A stretch of DNA of 64,000 nt from Desmodus rotundus (GCF_022682495.2 NC_071391.1:126957896-127021895); one strand, 5' to 3'. Positions 43,879 through 55,654 are shown, numbered from the stretch's first letter. Numbers and translations are program-made. The notes: generated by a model from the sequence alone, not told the origin.

Positions 43879-44105
43879 GCAGTTATTGACCTGTGTACCA
43901 GGAGCCAGTTTAAGTGATCTCTATGGGAATTACATCATTTAATCCTTATAACAGCTGTATTATCTCATTCGGCAGCTGAGGAAGCTGAGACTCAGAGATG
44001 GCTAAGTAAGTTGACCAAGGTCACATAGTTAGCAAGTGGCAGAGTTGAATGTGACTCTAAGAGAATGATTTTGTAGCCATGCTCTTAAGCAGTTCACCAC
44101 ACCAC
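43878..44105 (-). repeat. MIR SINE, minus arm of a tail-to-tail pair
   Basis: TTAATCCTTATAACAGCTGT, GGAAGCTGAGACTCAGAGAT, TTGACCAAGGTCACATAGTT, AGCAAGTGGCAGAGTTGAAT and CCATGCTCTTAAGCAGTTCA follow the complement of MIR from 3' end to head. It directly adjoins the plus-strand MIR. Confidence 0.85.
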
Positions 44106-44224
44106 CTTCTAGATTCTGAGGGTTCAGCCTCATAAGCTCTTAGGAACTGTCAACTGTTAGCGTACAGACGTTGCCTCTATGGCCTAAATTTATTCAGCAC
44201 TTGTACTCATTTATTCATTCACTC

Positions 44225-44345
44225 AGTTTCTAGGAAGTCTAAGCTCCATGGGGCAGGGATGGGATTTTTGCCTGTTTTATTTACCGTTGCACCCCCCAGT
44301 TCCTGGAACAGTGCTTGGTATGGAATAGGCATTCAATAACTTTGT
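44225..44345 (+). mobile_element. L2 LINE 3' end
   Basis: AGTCTAAGCTCCATGGGGCA, GGGATGGGATTTTTGCCTGT, CCAGTTCCTGGAACAGTGCT and TATGGAATAGGCATTCAATA are the L2 terminus in order. Confidence 0.8.
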
Positions 44346-44364
44346 AAACAAATGCATCCATCAT

Positions 44365-44480
44365 CTGTTGACAAAGGTGTGTTGAGTACCTACTGTGTGC
44401 CAGGCTGTGTGCCAGATGCTGGGATAGGATAGAGTTTCTGGCCCCAGGGAGCTCATAATCTGGCAAGTGAACCAGTAACT
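44365..44480 (-). mobile_element. L2 LINE 3' end, reverse orientation
   Basis: TTGAGTACCTACTGTGTGCC, AGGCTGTGTGCCAGATGCTG and CCCCAGGGAGCTCATAATCT are the complement of the L2 terminus, facing the copy just before it. Confidence 0.7.
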
Positions 44481-44484
44481 CAGC

Positions 44485-45515
44485 TTTACTGTGAGGTATC
44501 TAAGAGTGTTACCAAGCATCTAGGTGAATGAAGGGGAGAGCTCTCTTTTCTTCTGGGATGTGCCTAATTTTCATTTAGTGTTGCCACCTGATACCTCTCC
44601 TAGTGAGTAAATTGCTGTCTGTTAGAGTAAACTTATATTCAGCTGGATAGAACACCATTTCCTGCTAAGAGGAGAAGCTCTGCAGGCTGTGCTCTGCACG
44701 CCTGTAGGGGGTGCGACAGTAGACTCTGCTGGGAATGGTGCCGTCATAGGTGTGCAGTGTAGGGGCCCTGTGACAGCTGCTTTTAAAGTCATCTCTGAAT
44801 CATTTCCCTATGGGCTTGGGAGATGGAGAGGATTTAGATTAAGCCTTGGGGCCACCTCCCAATGCATTTTTTTGGTTCCAGTGACTTGTATGGAGTTCCA
44901 GGATGGAGTCCAGTAAGCAGTGTGAACGGATTGCGTTGGTAAAGGAAAGGAACCTCGTTGGGATCCCATGGCTGTTTCACCCAAGTTGGGCATGGGCCAC
45001 ACTGACATCTTTGAATCACCAGAGACATGACTATGACCGCCAGGTTTCTCCTTATATAACCTTTGGCCCTTTTATTTGTCACATAAGCTCCACTCAACAC
45101 CATATTGTGGGCAGGGTAGGCTGTATGCCCAGCCCTTGGCAACCTTGTGGAATTGAAATGAGAAGTTTCTGTTTTTAAGGAAGTTTCTTTGTGCTTTCCA
45201 AGATCTCTCCAACTGAGGTTTGGGGGAAGCTTCTGAAACTCAGTGCCCTGGGCTAGCAGGAACTCAGCCACCCATCAGGAGGACCTCAGGGTTTTAGCAG
45301 AAGACTTTGGAAACCCGCGATGCTTGTTCCGTTTCTGGGCATAGGGTTTCTCATAAGGTTCATACCTGATCCCTCCTTCCAGGATCTTCTGCCACCATAC
45401 AGGGCTTTAAGGTAAACTCAAAGTTTGTCCCTCTCTGTGGCAAACTATTTTCTGTCTTCTGTCTTGGGGACTCTAAAGAATAGGTCAGAATTTCTGGGTA
45501 TGATGGAAAAATTAG
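44485..45515. other. No recognised gene or repeat; longest open frame in the window
   Basis: The minus-strand frame 44834-45271 (145 codons) is the longest open frame here. Its start region and interior match no family I know, it overlaps a plus-strand frame (44903-45178) and another minus-strand frame (44808-45008), and I see no clear codon bias. I regard it as chance with low confidence that it is a gene. Confidence 0.35.
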
Positions 45516-45519
45516 AAAA

Positions 45520-45690
45520 TTGAGCTCTAGACTTGGCTCTGCCACTCATTGGCTATGTAAGTTTTAGGCAACTCAGTTTCCTTTTCTGGGTCACATTTTC
45601 TCATCTGTAAATGGTGTCATCACATAACTTAGGAGGAGGCCCTCGTCCTACAGCTCTTATGACAGTAAGACCAGATAATGAATGGGAAGG
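45520..45690 (+). repeat. MIR SINE
   Basis: ACTTGGCTCTGCCACTCATT, GGCTATGTAAGTTTTAGGCA, ACTCAGTTTCCTTTTCTGGG and TTTCTCATCTGTAAATGGTG follow MIR. Confidence 0.8.
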
Positions 45691-45936
45691 TATTTGAAGT
45701 GCTATTTATGCTACAGGAATGTGGATGCTGTTGCATGTTTGCCGTTTAGCATAGTTTGATTTGATCAGAGGGTGAGGGGGGTGGGGCTCTCAATGGAAAC
45801 CGGTGTCTTAATTCCCTGACATCAAGGACTGAGCCACGTCCCATGGCAAGTAGATCGTAGCTCGAAGAACATCTTGAGTTTCCTTTGGAATAAAAAATGA
45901 AAATCTCTCATTAATTCAGGATTCCTAACGGGTATA

Positions 45937-46115
45937 TTAGTTAGAGTAATACTGGCTGCTGTAAGAAATAAAACCCCAAAGTATCAGGAGCTTAAAATGT
46001 GAGAAGTTTATCTCTTGCACACTGATAGTCAAACGTGTGTGGTTGTTGTCAGTGGTGGGTTTTCTCCTTGCGTTGTTTGGAGACCCAGGTTTCTTCTACC
46101 TGCTGGCTTTGCTGT
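45937..46115 (+). repeat. Interspersed repeat of the 'ctgctgtaa' type, family not assigned
   Basis: AATACTGGCTGCTGTAAGAA, ATAAAACCCCAAAGTATCAG and TGAGAAGTTTATCTCTTGCA recall a dispersed sequence ('tggctgctgtaacaaataaaccccaaaat'), distantly like the left ends at 9548 and 57325. It abuts a MER5 at 46126. Confidence 0.5.
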
Positions 46116-46125
46116 CCCATCAGGG

Positions 46126-46305
46126 CAGTGGTTCTCTGACCTGGCTGGTCAGTAGAATCACCTTAGAACTTTAAAAAGGGACAGAGCACTTGGGTTCCCA
46201 CCCTGAGATTCTGATTAAACTGGTCTCTGGTGTGGCCCTCTCGCTAGAACAGTCTTTTAAAGCCTCAGGTGATTCTAATGTGCCACCAGGGTTGCGAACC
46301 ACCAG
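46126..46305 (+). repeat. MER5-type hAT-Charlie MITE, both ends visible
   Basis: The left end CAGTGGTTCTCTGACCTGGC and right end GTTGCGAACCACCAG form a short imperfect inverted repeat. Between them TCAGTAGAATCACCTTAGAA, CCACCCTGAGATTCTGATTA and CTCAGGTGATTCTAATGTGC follow MER5. Confidence 0.8.
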
Positions 46306-46764
46306 CACCTGTTGGCGTCCTCTCTTTTTGACCGTAAGAGGGGAGAGACAGAGCAGAGGGTGCATTTACTCCTGAAAACCTCAGCCCATGTTTGGTGAAC
46401 ATTGCTTCTGCTCGCATTCCTTTGGCAGGAGTAGACGTATGGACACTCTGAGTACAAGGTAGGCTGTGGGATACGGCCCCGGGGCGGGTGCTGTTTCCCA
46501 GCAATGGCTGTGTTGGGTGGAAGGGGAGCATTTTGGTTGGCTGTTTATCTGTATTCCAGGGGCGGACACGTTGACTTCCCCAGACCCTGGGAAACCTGAC
46601 CTGTGGCACTGAAGCTGGGAGCTGTTGTCAATTTAAAGAGCCTTTCCTGCGGGTTGGGAGGGAAATGGGTATGACCTAATTGTCTTGGGTTTGGGAGCCG
46701 TGGTCACCCACATTCTCGTCTATATCCTGGTATTAGAGGATGATTTACTCTTGTAATAAAGAGT

Positions 46765-46920
46765 GCCAACGCTGTAGGCAGGCAAACCTGGTTAAAATCT
46801 TCACTTTACTGCTCACCTAACTTGTGATTTTTCGGCATGTTAATTAACATCCATAACCCTCACTTTTCTGAAATGTAAAATATATATAATTATACCTGTG
46901 TTGAAAAGTTTTATAATAAT
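46765..46920 (+). repeat. MIR SINE, diverged
   Basis: CAGGCAAACCTGGTTAAAAT, TTTACTGCTCACCTAACTTG and TCACTTTTCTGAAATGTAAA follow MIR. Confidence 0.65.
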
Positions 46921-47025
46921 AATACAAAAATGCCTATCTTGCCTTAAATAGGATAATGTCTGTTGTGGTACTGGAAATAACAGCCAAGGGCAGGGGTGGG
47001 ATCTTTGTAGAATCTTCCCTCCAGA

Positions 47026-47058
47026 GGGAGGAGGGAGGGAGGAGGGAGGAAGGAGGGG
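47026..47058 (+). repeat. G-rich tract with G-quadruplex pattern
   Basis: GGGAGGAGGGAGGGAGGAGG continued by GAGGAAGGAGGGG. Runs of three or more G start at 47026, 47033, 47037, 47044 and 47055, with short loops between the first four, which fits the usual G3N1-7 pattern. It is a low-complexity purine tract, and whether it folds or matters is not shown. Confidence 0.8.
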
Positions 47059-47059
47059 C

Positions 47060-48040
47060 TTCCTGCAGTGGCTGGCAACCTGGGAGTGATGGGAGGGGCT
47101 GTGTTTCACTGCTAGGCTGAGAAACACCCTCAGGCCCACCTTCCCTGATCAGACTGGAACAAAAGATTTCCTTCAACAGACAGGACTCCTTGGAAAGTTG
47201 AGGATCAGGTTCCACTTCTCAGTCCAGGGGCATCAAGTGATGAACTGCCACCTCTTCTCCCTGTGTCTCCCCAGTCCCAATTCCCCCCAGTAAGGAGACC
47301 TTACTCCTGGAGCCCTAAGCTGCGTGGTTGAGAAACTCCCTTTAAGGAACAGGAATGTTCCAGCAGGACCCCAGCTCATCAGCAGCTTGGCTGGAGGCAT
47401 CCTGCTGGGGCTGCTGTAGCAGCAGCCTGGGGCTGTTGATAAGGGAAGATGGCAGAGATAGCAGGAAGCCTTCCTGTTAGTGCCTGCTAATAGCTGGGTG
47501 CAGATAACACAGCCTGTCAGTTCCTAGCCTGGAGTGTGACACGCCTGGCTTTGTGTGACTAAAATTAATTGTGTGTCTGGTGTGTGGCAGCGGGTGGGGC
47601 AGTTGCAACCGAGAGGAGAGAAAGTCTGGGGCAGGACTGTAAAACTGACAGATAGTTTGGGGTGGGGGCCCTTTTCCATTTTCTCTCTCCAAGGCTCTTT
47701 CCTCCTCAGCTACGCAGCACCTTTAGATTTCCCGGCAACCCTTTCCCTTGGGGGTTGACATGGGTGAGCCGGGGCTGAGGCTACCCCACGACCATCAGGG
47801 TGACTATCTCCTCGAATATCAAGACAGTAAGGACGAAGGGCTACCGCCTGCGCTGATGCTAGCCAGTCCGCCACACTCCAAGCAGCCAGCCGCAGGGCTA
47901 CGTCATTGTCAGTCCCCTGGGGGGAAATCCCTGCTCACTTTATGGTTTATCTTTTGGGATCCTTAAGCTTTCATGTTTCTGTTTCTCCTGGAAGGCCAGA
48001 ATCTTCTGTGGTCCCTCATACATACTGCTGAAAATGACAT
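47060..48040. other. No recognised gene or repeat
   Basis: GC-richer than most of the window, with a modest cluster of CpG pairs at about 47770-47910. The plus-strand frame 47748-47966 runs through it but matches nothing I know and has no clear splice sites. I see no CpG island. Confidence 0.35.
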
Positions 48041-48044
48041 CAAA

Positions 48045-48230
48045 CCCTTAGTGTGTGCGATAGACTGTGCTTGACACTTTTCTAGCGACGGTTTGAGCTC
48101 CACAGCAGAAGGTTCAGGGGATCTATTTTTATCCCACTTTTACAGATGAGAATCTAGGCTGGAGAAGGTATGGCATATGCCCAGGGTCACGCAGCTCTTA
48201 AGAGGTGCTGGATTGTGGTTTCAAAGCCGC
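48045..48230 (-). repeat. MIR SINE, reverse orientation
   Basis: CCTTAGTGTGTGCGATAGAC, CACTTTTACAGATGAGAATC, CCCAGGGTCACGCAGCTCTT and AGAGGTGCTGGATTGTGGTT follow the complement of MIR. Confidence 0.75.
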
Positions 48231-48552
48231 CTCCTCCCTGCTCTGATCCCCGCAGGTTTTCTAAAACACCTTGGTATGACAGAGGAACAGGGAATTATTA
48301 TAAGACACGGGATGCTATTTTATGAGGCTGAGTTTTACAGTCACAAATCTAAATATATCATCCTCTATCCTTTTGGGAAAAAATTATTGTTCTGTAGCAG
48401 GGCTTAGAAAATTGAATCCTAAAGCCCCAACATGCCTACTGTGTTTCCTCGGCTGTCTCTAGATGATACCCTGTTATTTTGCTACAATTTTCAGCAAGTC
48501 CACTCCCATTTTCCCCCCTGCCCTCTGACCAACAGATACTAAACAGTTTTAG

Positions 48553-48570
48553 TTTTTTTTTTTTTTTTTT
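48553..48570. repeat. Poly-T run, 18 T
   Basis: An uninterrupted run of 18 T, without an attached SINE or LINE that I can recognise. Confidence 0.95.
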
Positions 48571-48599
48571 CCTGAACTATGCTCTCAGCCAGTTTTAAT

Positions 48600-51180
48600 A
48601 TGGGGCTCAACCACGGTGATGTGGTGTGGTGTGGTGGCTGTGTGAGCCCTCTGAGACGGAAGGATCAGGATTTCTGGAGAGCATGTGAATTCTTTAAAAA
48701 AGCATATTCAATATTATAATTATTTGGATTTGTTTTAGTGATGATAACGTAAATCGTGATCATGTTAAATACTAAAGGCATGCGTAAAATGTCTGTTTGT
48801 CAAAAAGGAGCATATGTTAAAATTTTAAGAAGTATAATAATTCACAATAAGGTGTGAGTGATGAATGTAAAATGCCTGACCTTCCACAGGATCTTTTAAT
48901 TTTAGCATGTGGCTGTGACAAAGGAGTGATGAGATTTCTACGATGCAGCAGGCCACGAGAAAGATGAAGGAGAGGAACTTAGGAGCCAGAGGACTTCTGG
49001 GAAGCACTCCAAATCACACCCCACAGAGCTCAGGCAGTTTGAAAGAATATTGGGGAGTTAGAGTCATTGGTTCCCCCTCTCGACCCTCCAGGTGGTAACT
49101 CTTTCTCCATGAATGCTCCTTGGGTAACTGCTGTCAGGTGGTGTACGTGGAGGGGCTGGTGGTAATGAAGGATAGAGGCCACGGGGACCGGATTGTAGAT
49201 ATCTATGTTTTCTAAAAAATGTATAACCAGCATGTTCAAGAAGAGGACTTGTGTGAGAAAGAGAACATTACCTACATTTAGATTTAATTAAGTGGAGAGG
49301 TCTTTCTTTGCCTCTGGAAGAAAATACTGGCAAACTCCTTAGGAAATGTAGTCCAGTGGACTCAATCAGTTAGTTACACTGAGTCAGTTCAGCAATGAGA
49401 ATATCCAGTCTGTAATATATACATAAAACCTCTGAACTTGACCAACATGAAACATTCCCTGGCCCCACCCCAAGACCGGACTGGCTTCACTCTGGACGTT
49501 TTCCAGGTGGGAAGGGGACCTCGTCTTCGGCTTCTCTTCTCCCTCTCTATCCCTCTTTGTTTGTTGCTAGTTTGACCCTTTGGGGATTGGCGTGAGAAGA
49601 GGCGAGGATACAGGGCAGATTCACTGGGTGGCTGTGTTTTTTCTGGGACTTGGGAAGTGGTTTAAAAGCCTTTCTCTCTTGAGGACTTTGTTTGTAGGCT
49701 CTTGGGGTTTCCCTGCTGGGTTCGTGTCCAGCTGTTCTGGATGTTCCCTTGAGATTCCTTCCTCGGCTCCTGGACGTGGGTATACATCTAGCCTCTTTCA
49801 GCTGCGGCTCCCTCATCCCTAGAGGCACCCTCTCTCATGATGAACTGTTGACAGTTTTCTTTCCTGGGTGGCACACATGTAGCTCACAGGGAGACCTCCC
49901 ATGCTTCTTGGAAATACAAGCTTGCCCAACACAGTTTGCCTCTCTCAGCTCCTACCAAGCAGTTGCTCTTTTTTCACCTTCTGCATTTGCTGAGCAGGAG
50001 TCAGACCTCAGTCTACGTTCCTCTGATCTTCCTAGGAGTGACTCACTTGCCAGTCTTTGGCATCTTCCAATCGCAGAGTCCTGAGCGATGGCCCTGGAGT
50101 GCTTCTCTAGGTGAATTGTTAGAGACAGCACATCCCTGCCCCTGAGCAGAGGGTGGGGTGGGGAATTATAGCTCACAACACCTCTCTCCAAAGAAATTGC
50201 TCAACCAGCCTCTCTTCAAGTCCTCTTTTTACCCAGTTTTGTATCTTTGATTTTGTGGAAGGTCCGCACACCATGGCCCAGGTTCTCTTCATTCCCTTTG
50301 TGAATTCTTACACGAAGCATATCTGCTTGGGGGGCCTGCCTCCCACCTCCCTTGAAATCCTGACAACTAAGATATCTATGGCACCTCCATCAAAACTGCA
50401 GCACAGAGCGCTCTTCTACTATCCTGTGTGTGGTGCATCCGAATCTGATTGTTGTTCTTCCAGTAGGCTGCTTTGCTTAATAGAGACACAGGAGATTTGA
50501 CAGCAACTGATGAGAGTGTACCCACCACACTAACCACCAAGTAGTGTGGTTCGGGGGTGGCACAGTTAAAAAAGGCAACGTGTAGAGGTGGGGGGATAAG
50601 TGGATGGAGGTAAGGCTACCTGATACCTGATGTCTGCTGTTGTGATAGAATCCTTTGGCTGAGGCTTTGACCCCAAAGCCGACTTACAGTCTTCTAGGGA
50701 TGGGATGTAATCATTGGATCCAGGAGAACCCAAATCCCTAGCCCACAGGCACTTGGCAAGGGCATAGTGCCCACCTAGGAGCAGGCAGGGCTTCCTGAGA
50801 TGCTAAATTTTTGACTCACACTGTGGAACCCACAAAGCGTGTCCTATTTCATGGTCCTGACTGGGCCTTTTCTCAGCTTCCTGTGAGTTATAGCACTGCC
50901 CTGTTGAAACTGTGTATGTAGATGGGCTGAACTGCCCAGGCATATACAGCAGTTGAGAGTGAGGCCCAGGGAGGAAAGCATGCTGCCTGACTACTGGGGC
51001 TAGCAGATCTCAGGGGATGTTCCTATCGCCAAGAAAGGCCCCTTGCATTGCAGTCATTCTGCCTGGTGGAGAAATCCCCTCTCAGAAGAGTAAGGGCCTC
51101 AGAATAGCTCTGGCAAGGCTACAAACTTTTTTTGAACTTTTGTGCTTCATGCTTTGGTACATTGGCTCCCTGCAGTGGAA
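48600..51180. other. No recognised gene or repeat
   Basis: A short GTGGT-type repeat lies at 48618-48640. Overlapping frames on both strands at 49547-49828/49580-49822 and 49749-50084/49952-50191 and the plus frame 50153-50500 lack known motifs. Confidence 0.35.
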
Positions 51181-51184
51181 AGCA

Positions 51185-51345
51185 GCAGTGGTTAGGAGCC
51201 TTATCCCTGGAGTGAGGTGACCTAGGTTTGAATATCTTCCTTTTAAATTGCAAATTGTATAGCCTTGAGTGGTGACTTTTTTCTGGGCCTTAGTTTTCTC
51301 ATCTTTAATGTGAAATAATAGCAACATAATTGGTTGAGATAATCC
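51185..51345 (+). repeat. MIR SINE
   Basis: AGTGGTTAGGAGCCTTATCC, CTGGAGTGAGGTGACCTAGG, TTTGAATATCTTCCTTTTAA and TTAGTTTTCTCATCTTTAAT follow MIR from head to beyond the core. Confidence 0.8.
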
Positions 51346-51611
51346 GTGTATAGCATGTTCTATTTTTCTATAACCATTACTCTTGTGAAATTAGCATGTG
51401 GAAACCTCCAGAAAGACAGCGCTTAGTATTCAGAAACATTCAACCCCTGCTTCTGAACTTGCTATATTTACTATTGGCCTAACATTGCCAAATGAGGTTT
51501 TTGAAATGAAAACACTAAATGATTTGTACTCTTAAGGAAAAAATGCCCTGTGTTTATTCACCAAAACAAACAAAACCACAAAATAGCAACAACCACACAC
51601 ATTCACTGCGT

Positions 51612-51628
51612 GCACACACACACACACA
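51612..51628. repeat. (CA)n microsatellite
   Basis: A perfect CA tract of 17 bases. Confidence 0.9.
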
Positions 51629-51639
51629 ACACTCTACAG

Positions 51640-53425
51640 GTGACTCAGGTAGTGGCAGAATCTGTCTTCGGGACAGAACCTTGTCAATCAACCACAGAAT
51701 TAACAATGTTCCCATTATTCACACACCCATGGTTTTAGGTGCTAAATGAGATGCTATCCTTTCCATTGGAGAGCAGGTGGTTCTGTCTCTCTTGGACCTG
51801 CATTTCCCCCAAAGCAGCCTGGATTAGTGAACAAGAGGCAGGGAGAAGGACCCCTGCTAAACTGGGCAGTCCTGGTTAGGAACCATGTTTGATTCCCAGT
51901 GTCTCTGTCCCCACGCCCTCAGCCCCATCTACCATCTTGTTAATATTTATGGTTGCAGTTTGCTGCTTCAGTAGAGAAAGCCAGAAGTGCTCATGGATGG
52001 CCTCATAAAGGAAACTCAATTTAGAAAGGCTTATTCACTAAGGATTTATTAGCTCTTCACACTCGGGAAGCCTGGATTTTTATTTTGTCTCAGTTAGTTG
52101 TACACCCAAAGCAGCTGAATAATTCCACCCTGGACAGCAGGCCAGTTGGAGACAACAGCTTTTCCTCTGCCAGCAGCTTCCTCTCTGGCCTGTGGTGTCC
52201 GGGGCTGTGTATGTGTGGAAGAGGTGGGAGGAATCCTCTTTGCCCTGGGGTCGGCCACCCAGGTATGCCCCCCTGTGCACAGACTGAGCCAGGAAGCCCT
52301 ACATTTTAATAACTTGAAAATAGATGGTGGGGTTGGGGTAGGACAGACATTTCTACAAATTCATTGTCAAAGAAGACTAAAGTAAAATTTTCAGGTTATG
52401 TAAGCTCTATATGTGGTCAGAGGGAGGTCAGAATATAAAGCAAAAAGGTCCCAGTTGAAGAATTAAATACAAGTAGGAGGCAACCTTGCCAAGGTGATCT
52501 CAAGGGGCATAAGAAACTGTGCGTTAAAGAGTAAGAACTAGTGTTCCGAGCAGGACTGCTCAGGTTGCACTGCGTCAGGGAAGGCTCCAGGGGGAGACAG
52601 GATTTTAACTGGGTCTGCAGGCATGGGTTTTGTTTGCATAGGCAAAGCGCGAGGGGGAACGCCTCATGTGAGGATTGCTTTGGAGTTCAACCAGGACTTG
52701 CCTGCCATTGAATGGGAGAACTGTTAAGGATTTCAGAGCTATGCTCAGTTTCAGCTGCATGTGCCTACACCAGGTATTTTGGAATATAAGGGGAAAAAAA
52801 GGCGTCCTCGGAAAGCTGTCTCTGTCTCCTCCTACTTTCTGCCCAGTCCCCTAAGGCTTAATGACTGAGTAATTACCACTGGCCTATGAGAACATAAAAG
52901 CTGTGAGTTATGCATGTCTGTAGTGACAACCACTTCAGGTGTTCCCTAAATTTGGAGGGAGCATTTCAACAGTCTGAAAAACATCCACAGAATGGGAGTC
53001 TGATCCAAAGACCCCTGGCAACAAAGGAGAGGAGCCTGGCACGAAGCCTGTGACTATCACTCTGCAGCAGGGACAGCAGGGGCACCTCCCGGCCAGAATC
53101 AGTTTTGAGTTATCATTTTGTAAAAATTGAGGTTGCTGATGTGGCAAAGCCAGGAGATGTAGGGAGCACTGCTTGAAGCCGACACTCTGAGAAGGCCCTG
53201 GAGAGAGGAGGGAGATCGCAGAATCAACAGTTGGAGGCCACTCAGTGTAGAGCAAACAGTCTTACACCTGTATTAGGATATGATAGAAAAACCAGTATAA
53301 AGATTAGAGGCATTAAGACAAGGTTAAAGGATGTACATTTTTTTCCTGTTTAATAAATCAGGGAAGAATTTTACAAAGATTTCCCTAAAAGCTGGGCAGC
53401 AAGCCCTCTCTCCTGGGGGTTTCTT
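51640..53425. other. No recognised gene; weak L2-like text at about 52540-52680
   Basis: CAGGGAAGGCTCCAGGGGGA and TTTTAACTGGGTCTGCAGGC at about 52575-52620 resemble a reversed L2, but the match is short. The remainder is unassigned; frames 52085-52309, 52146-52385 and 52935-53255 show no domain. Confidence 0.35.
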
Positions 53426-53429
53426 GTGT

Positions 53430-53585
53430 TAAGTGCCCTCAGCCATTGTATCATTTGACCATCACAGCTTGGTGAAACGTTCTAGTTTTGTTTTATCTTC
53501 AGAGAGAAAAGATAACTTGTTTGTTGTCACATAGCTAGTGAGTGACTGAGGAAGGATTTGAACCTACTCCTTTGGCCACTGTAAA
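53430..53585 (-). repeat. MIR SINE, reverse orientation
   Basis: TTGTATCATTTGACCATCAC, TTGTTGTCACATAGCTAGTG and AGGATTTGAACCTACTCCTT follow the complement of MIR. Confidence 0.75.
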
Positions 53586-53779
53586 TCACACCACAATTTA
53601 TGTAGAAAACTCATTTTTCAGTAATGCGCATGGTGGAAGTTTTGTCGTTCTGCTCTGCGGGTCTGCTGTCTGGCAGCTTGAAATAAAACCATCTGAGGAC
53701 AGGCACTGGCTTGGTTTAATGTGAAGAGCCAGTGCCTTGTGCCATCCGAGAGTTACTAAAACGTCCAAGGGTGGGAGAT

Positions 53780-53865
53780 GAGATGTGATCATTCATAAAC
53801 AGTGCCTGGCACATAAGAATTCACTAAATGTTATCTATCATGATGATAATGATGATGCTAATGAA
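53780..53865 (+). repeat. MIR/L2-type terminus with a GAT repeat
   Basis: CAGTGCCTGGCACATAAGAA and TTCACTAAATGTTATCTATC form the common 3' terminus shared by MIR and L2, followed by an imperfect GAT repeat (TGATGATAATGATGATGCTA). Confidence 0.6.
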
Positions 53866-54574
53866 GACGATTAAACAGTTTCTGCCCAAAAGGATTTCCT
53901 CTGACAGGATTTCTGCCAAATAATTGGCTAAATAGGACAGAGTGTCATCTCTGCATTGTTAATTATGAAGCGTTTGTAAAATGGAGATGAGGAAGCAGAC
54001 TCTGGCGCCCAGAGCGTAACCTCCGTGTTCTACTGCCTCCTAACGGTGCTGCAGGGCTCTTGTCCTAACAGAGGACACGGTGGGTTTCTTTTTTTTGAGT
54101 CAGTGAGAAACACTGGAGAGGGTCTTCTCTCAGGGCTGAGATAACTTACTTGCTGAATGATCTTGTGGAGATTTTCCTTAGGATTACACCCCAGGCTCCT
54201 GCGTAGTGCCAGGTGTTGCCTTAGCCGGCTCCTGATCCAGCTCTCCTTTTGCATATCCCAGGCTCATCTTCCCTCGACCTTTCACCCCTGCCATTCTCTT
54301 TGTGAAGACAAAATACTTCATGACAGTGTCTTTGTGAAGACACTTTGTGTGGTGAAAGCTGCCTTTGGGGCTGAGGGAAGGGCAGGGGACAGCATCTTTT
54401 AGCCTTGACTTCTATATAAGACCATCAGATGGGAAATTAATTACCAGATAAGCAGTACTAAAAATAATTGCTAGAGAACTTCAGGATTTGTACCTGGGCT
54501 GGTGTGCTCAGGTGGGCTTCTTAGAGGACATGGCCCCTAAACTGGTGAGGCCTGAACTTGTCCTCCAAGCAGAT

Positions 54575-54768
54575 AAATGCCAGGCTGTGTGACCTTAGTA
54601 GGTTACTTAGTCTTTCTGTGTCTGTTTCCTCATTTGTAAAATTGGAATATGATAATAACCTACCTAATAGGATTATTGAGAGGATTAAATAAATTGGTAC
54701 ATTTTATGTGTTGAAAACAGTGCCTAACACTTAGAAAGAGCTGAATAAATATTAGCTATTTTTAATTG
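54575..54768 (+). repeat. MIR SINE
   Basis: GGCTGTGTGACCTTAGTAGG, TTACTTAGTCTTTCTGTGTC, TGTTTCCTCATTTGTAAAAT, ATAGGATTATTGAGAGGATT, AACAGTGCCTAACACTTAGA and GCTGAATAAATATTAGCTAT give a clean MIR core and 3' end. Confidence 0.9.
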
Positions 54769-55224
54769 AAGACTGAGAGCATTTGGATAGTCAGAGAGGA
54801 GAAGCCAGATCCCAGAGGCAGGAAAAAGAATTCAGGTCAAATTTATTCTCCCTCCCAGCCAAGGCAGGAGGCTCACTCAACTCATCCTGTTTCACTAGTG
54901 ACACAGCCAAGGGCAAAATTTTTATCCCTTGACTTACCGGAAAGTATAAGTGCTGCACCCTGGGTGGCTGCAATCTGGAAAGCTGCTCTCTGAACAGCTT
55001 AATTTGCTCTTCGGGAATGTATTTGGGCCTGGGGAAGTGCTGGCCCGAGGGAGGACAGTTTTGTTTCTTACAGAAAACATGGCTTGTTAGAGATTCAGAA
55101 GACTTGTCTGCTCAGCTTCACTAAAAGCCATGCCTGAGCCCAGCTGTTGGTTAACATTTCAGACTTACTGGGAAGACTTGGTTCTGACCTGAGGTTGCTG
55201 CTGTTCTTGAGGCATTTATCGATC

Positions 55225-55440
55225 ATCTTTAGTGTGCCTCGTTTCTGCATTTATAGAGCTCACAATTTATTAGGTGACACAGGCAAGTAAAGAGGCAATT
55301 ACCTTGTGGTGTGACAAATGCGTTCGTGGGGGAAGCGTAGGGCATCACAGGAGCAAGTGGGAGGGAACAGCTAGTGCATTCCAGGACAGAGAAGGATGGG
55401 GTATGTAAATCAAGCCCCCATGGAGGAAGAGGAATTAGCA
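55225..55440 (-). mobile_element. L2 LINE 3' region, reverse orientation
   Basis: AGAGCTCACAATTTATTAGG, TGACACAGGCAAGTAAAGAG and GCTAGTGCATTCCAGGACAG fit the reversed L2 3' region. Confidence 0.55.
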
Positions 55441-55654
55441 TGCAGCAGTGGGGCTGGGGCCCAGGGTGACAGTGTGGGACATAGGCCGAGAGGCTGTGTG
55501 TACTGACCTGCAGGTATGGCCCAAGGTTAATACCGCAAATGTGTGAGCACGTGTCCATGTGTGTAAGGAGGAAAGAAGGACCTGATGAGATGGGGCGGGT
55601 GGGGATGGCAGAGAGAGACCTGATCTGGATTAGGGAGAAGAATTCTGTTTTTGC

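Noticed and set aside
47748..47966. CpG-containing frame as a possible first exon
   Set aside because: CpG density is modest, no clear splice donor or promoter is visible, and the residues match no family I know.
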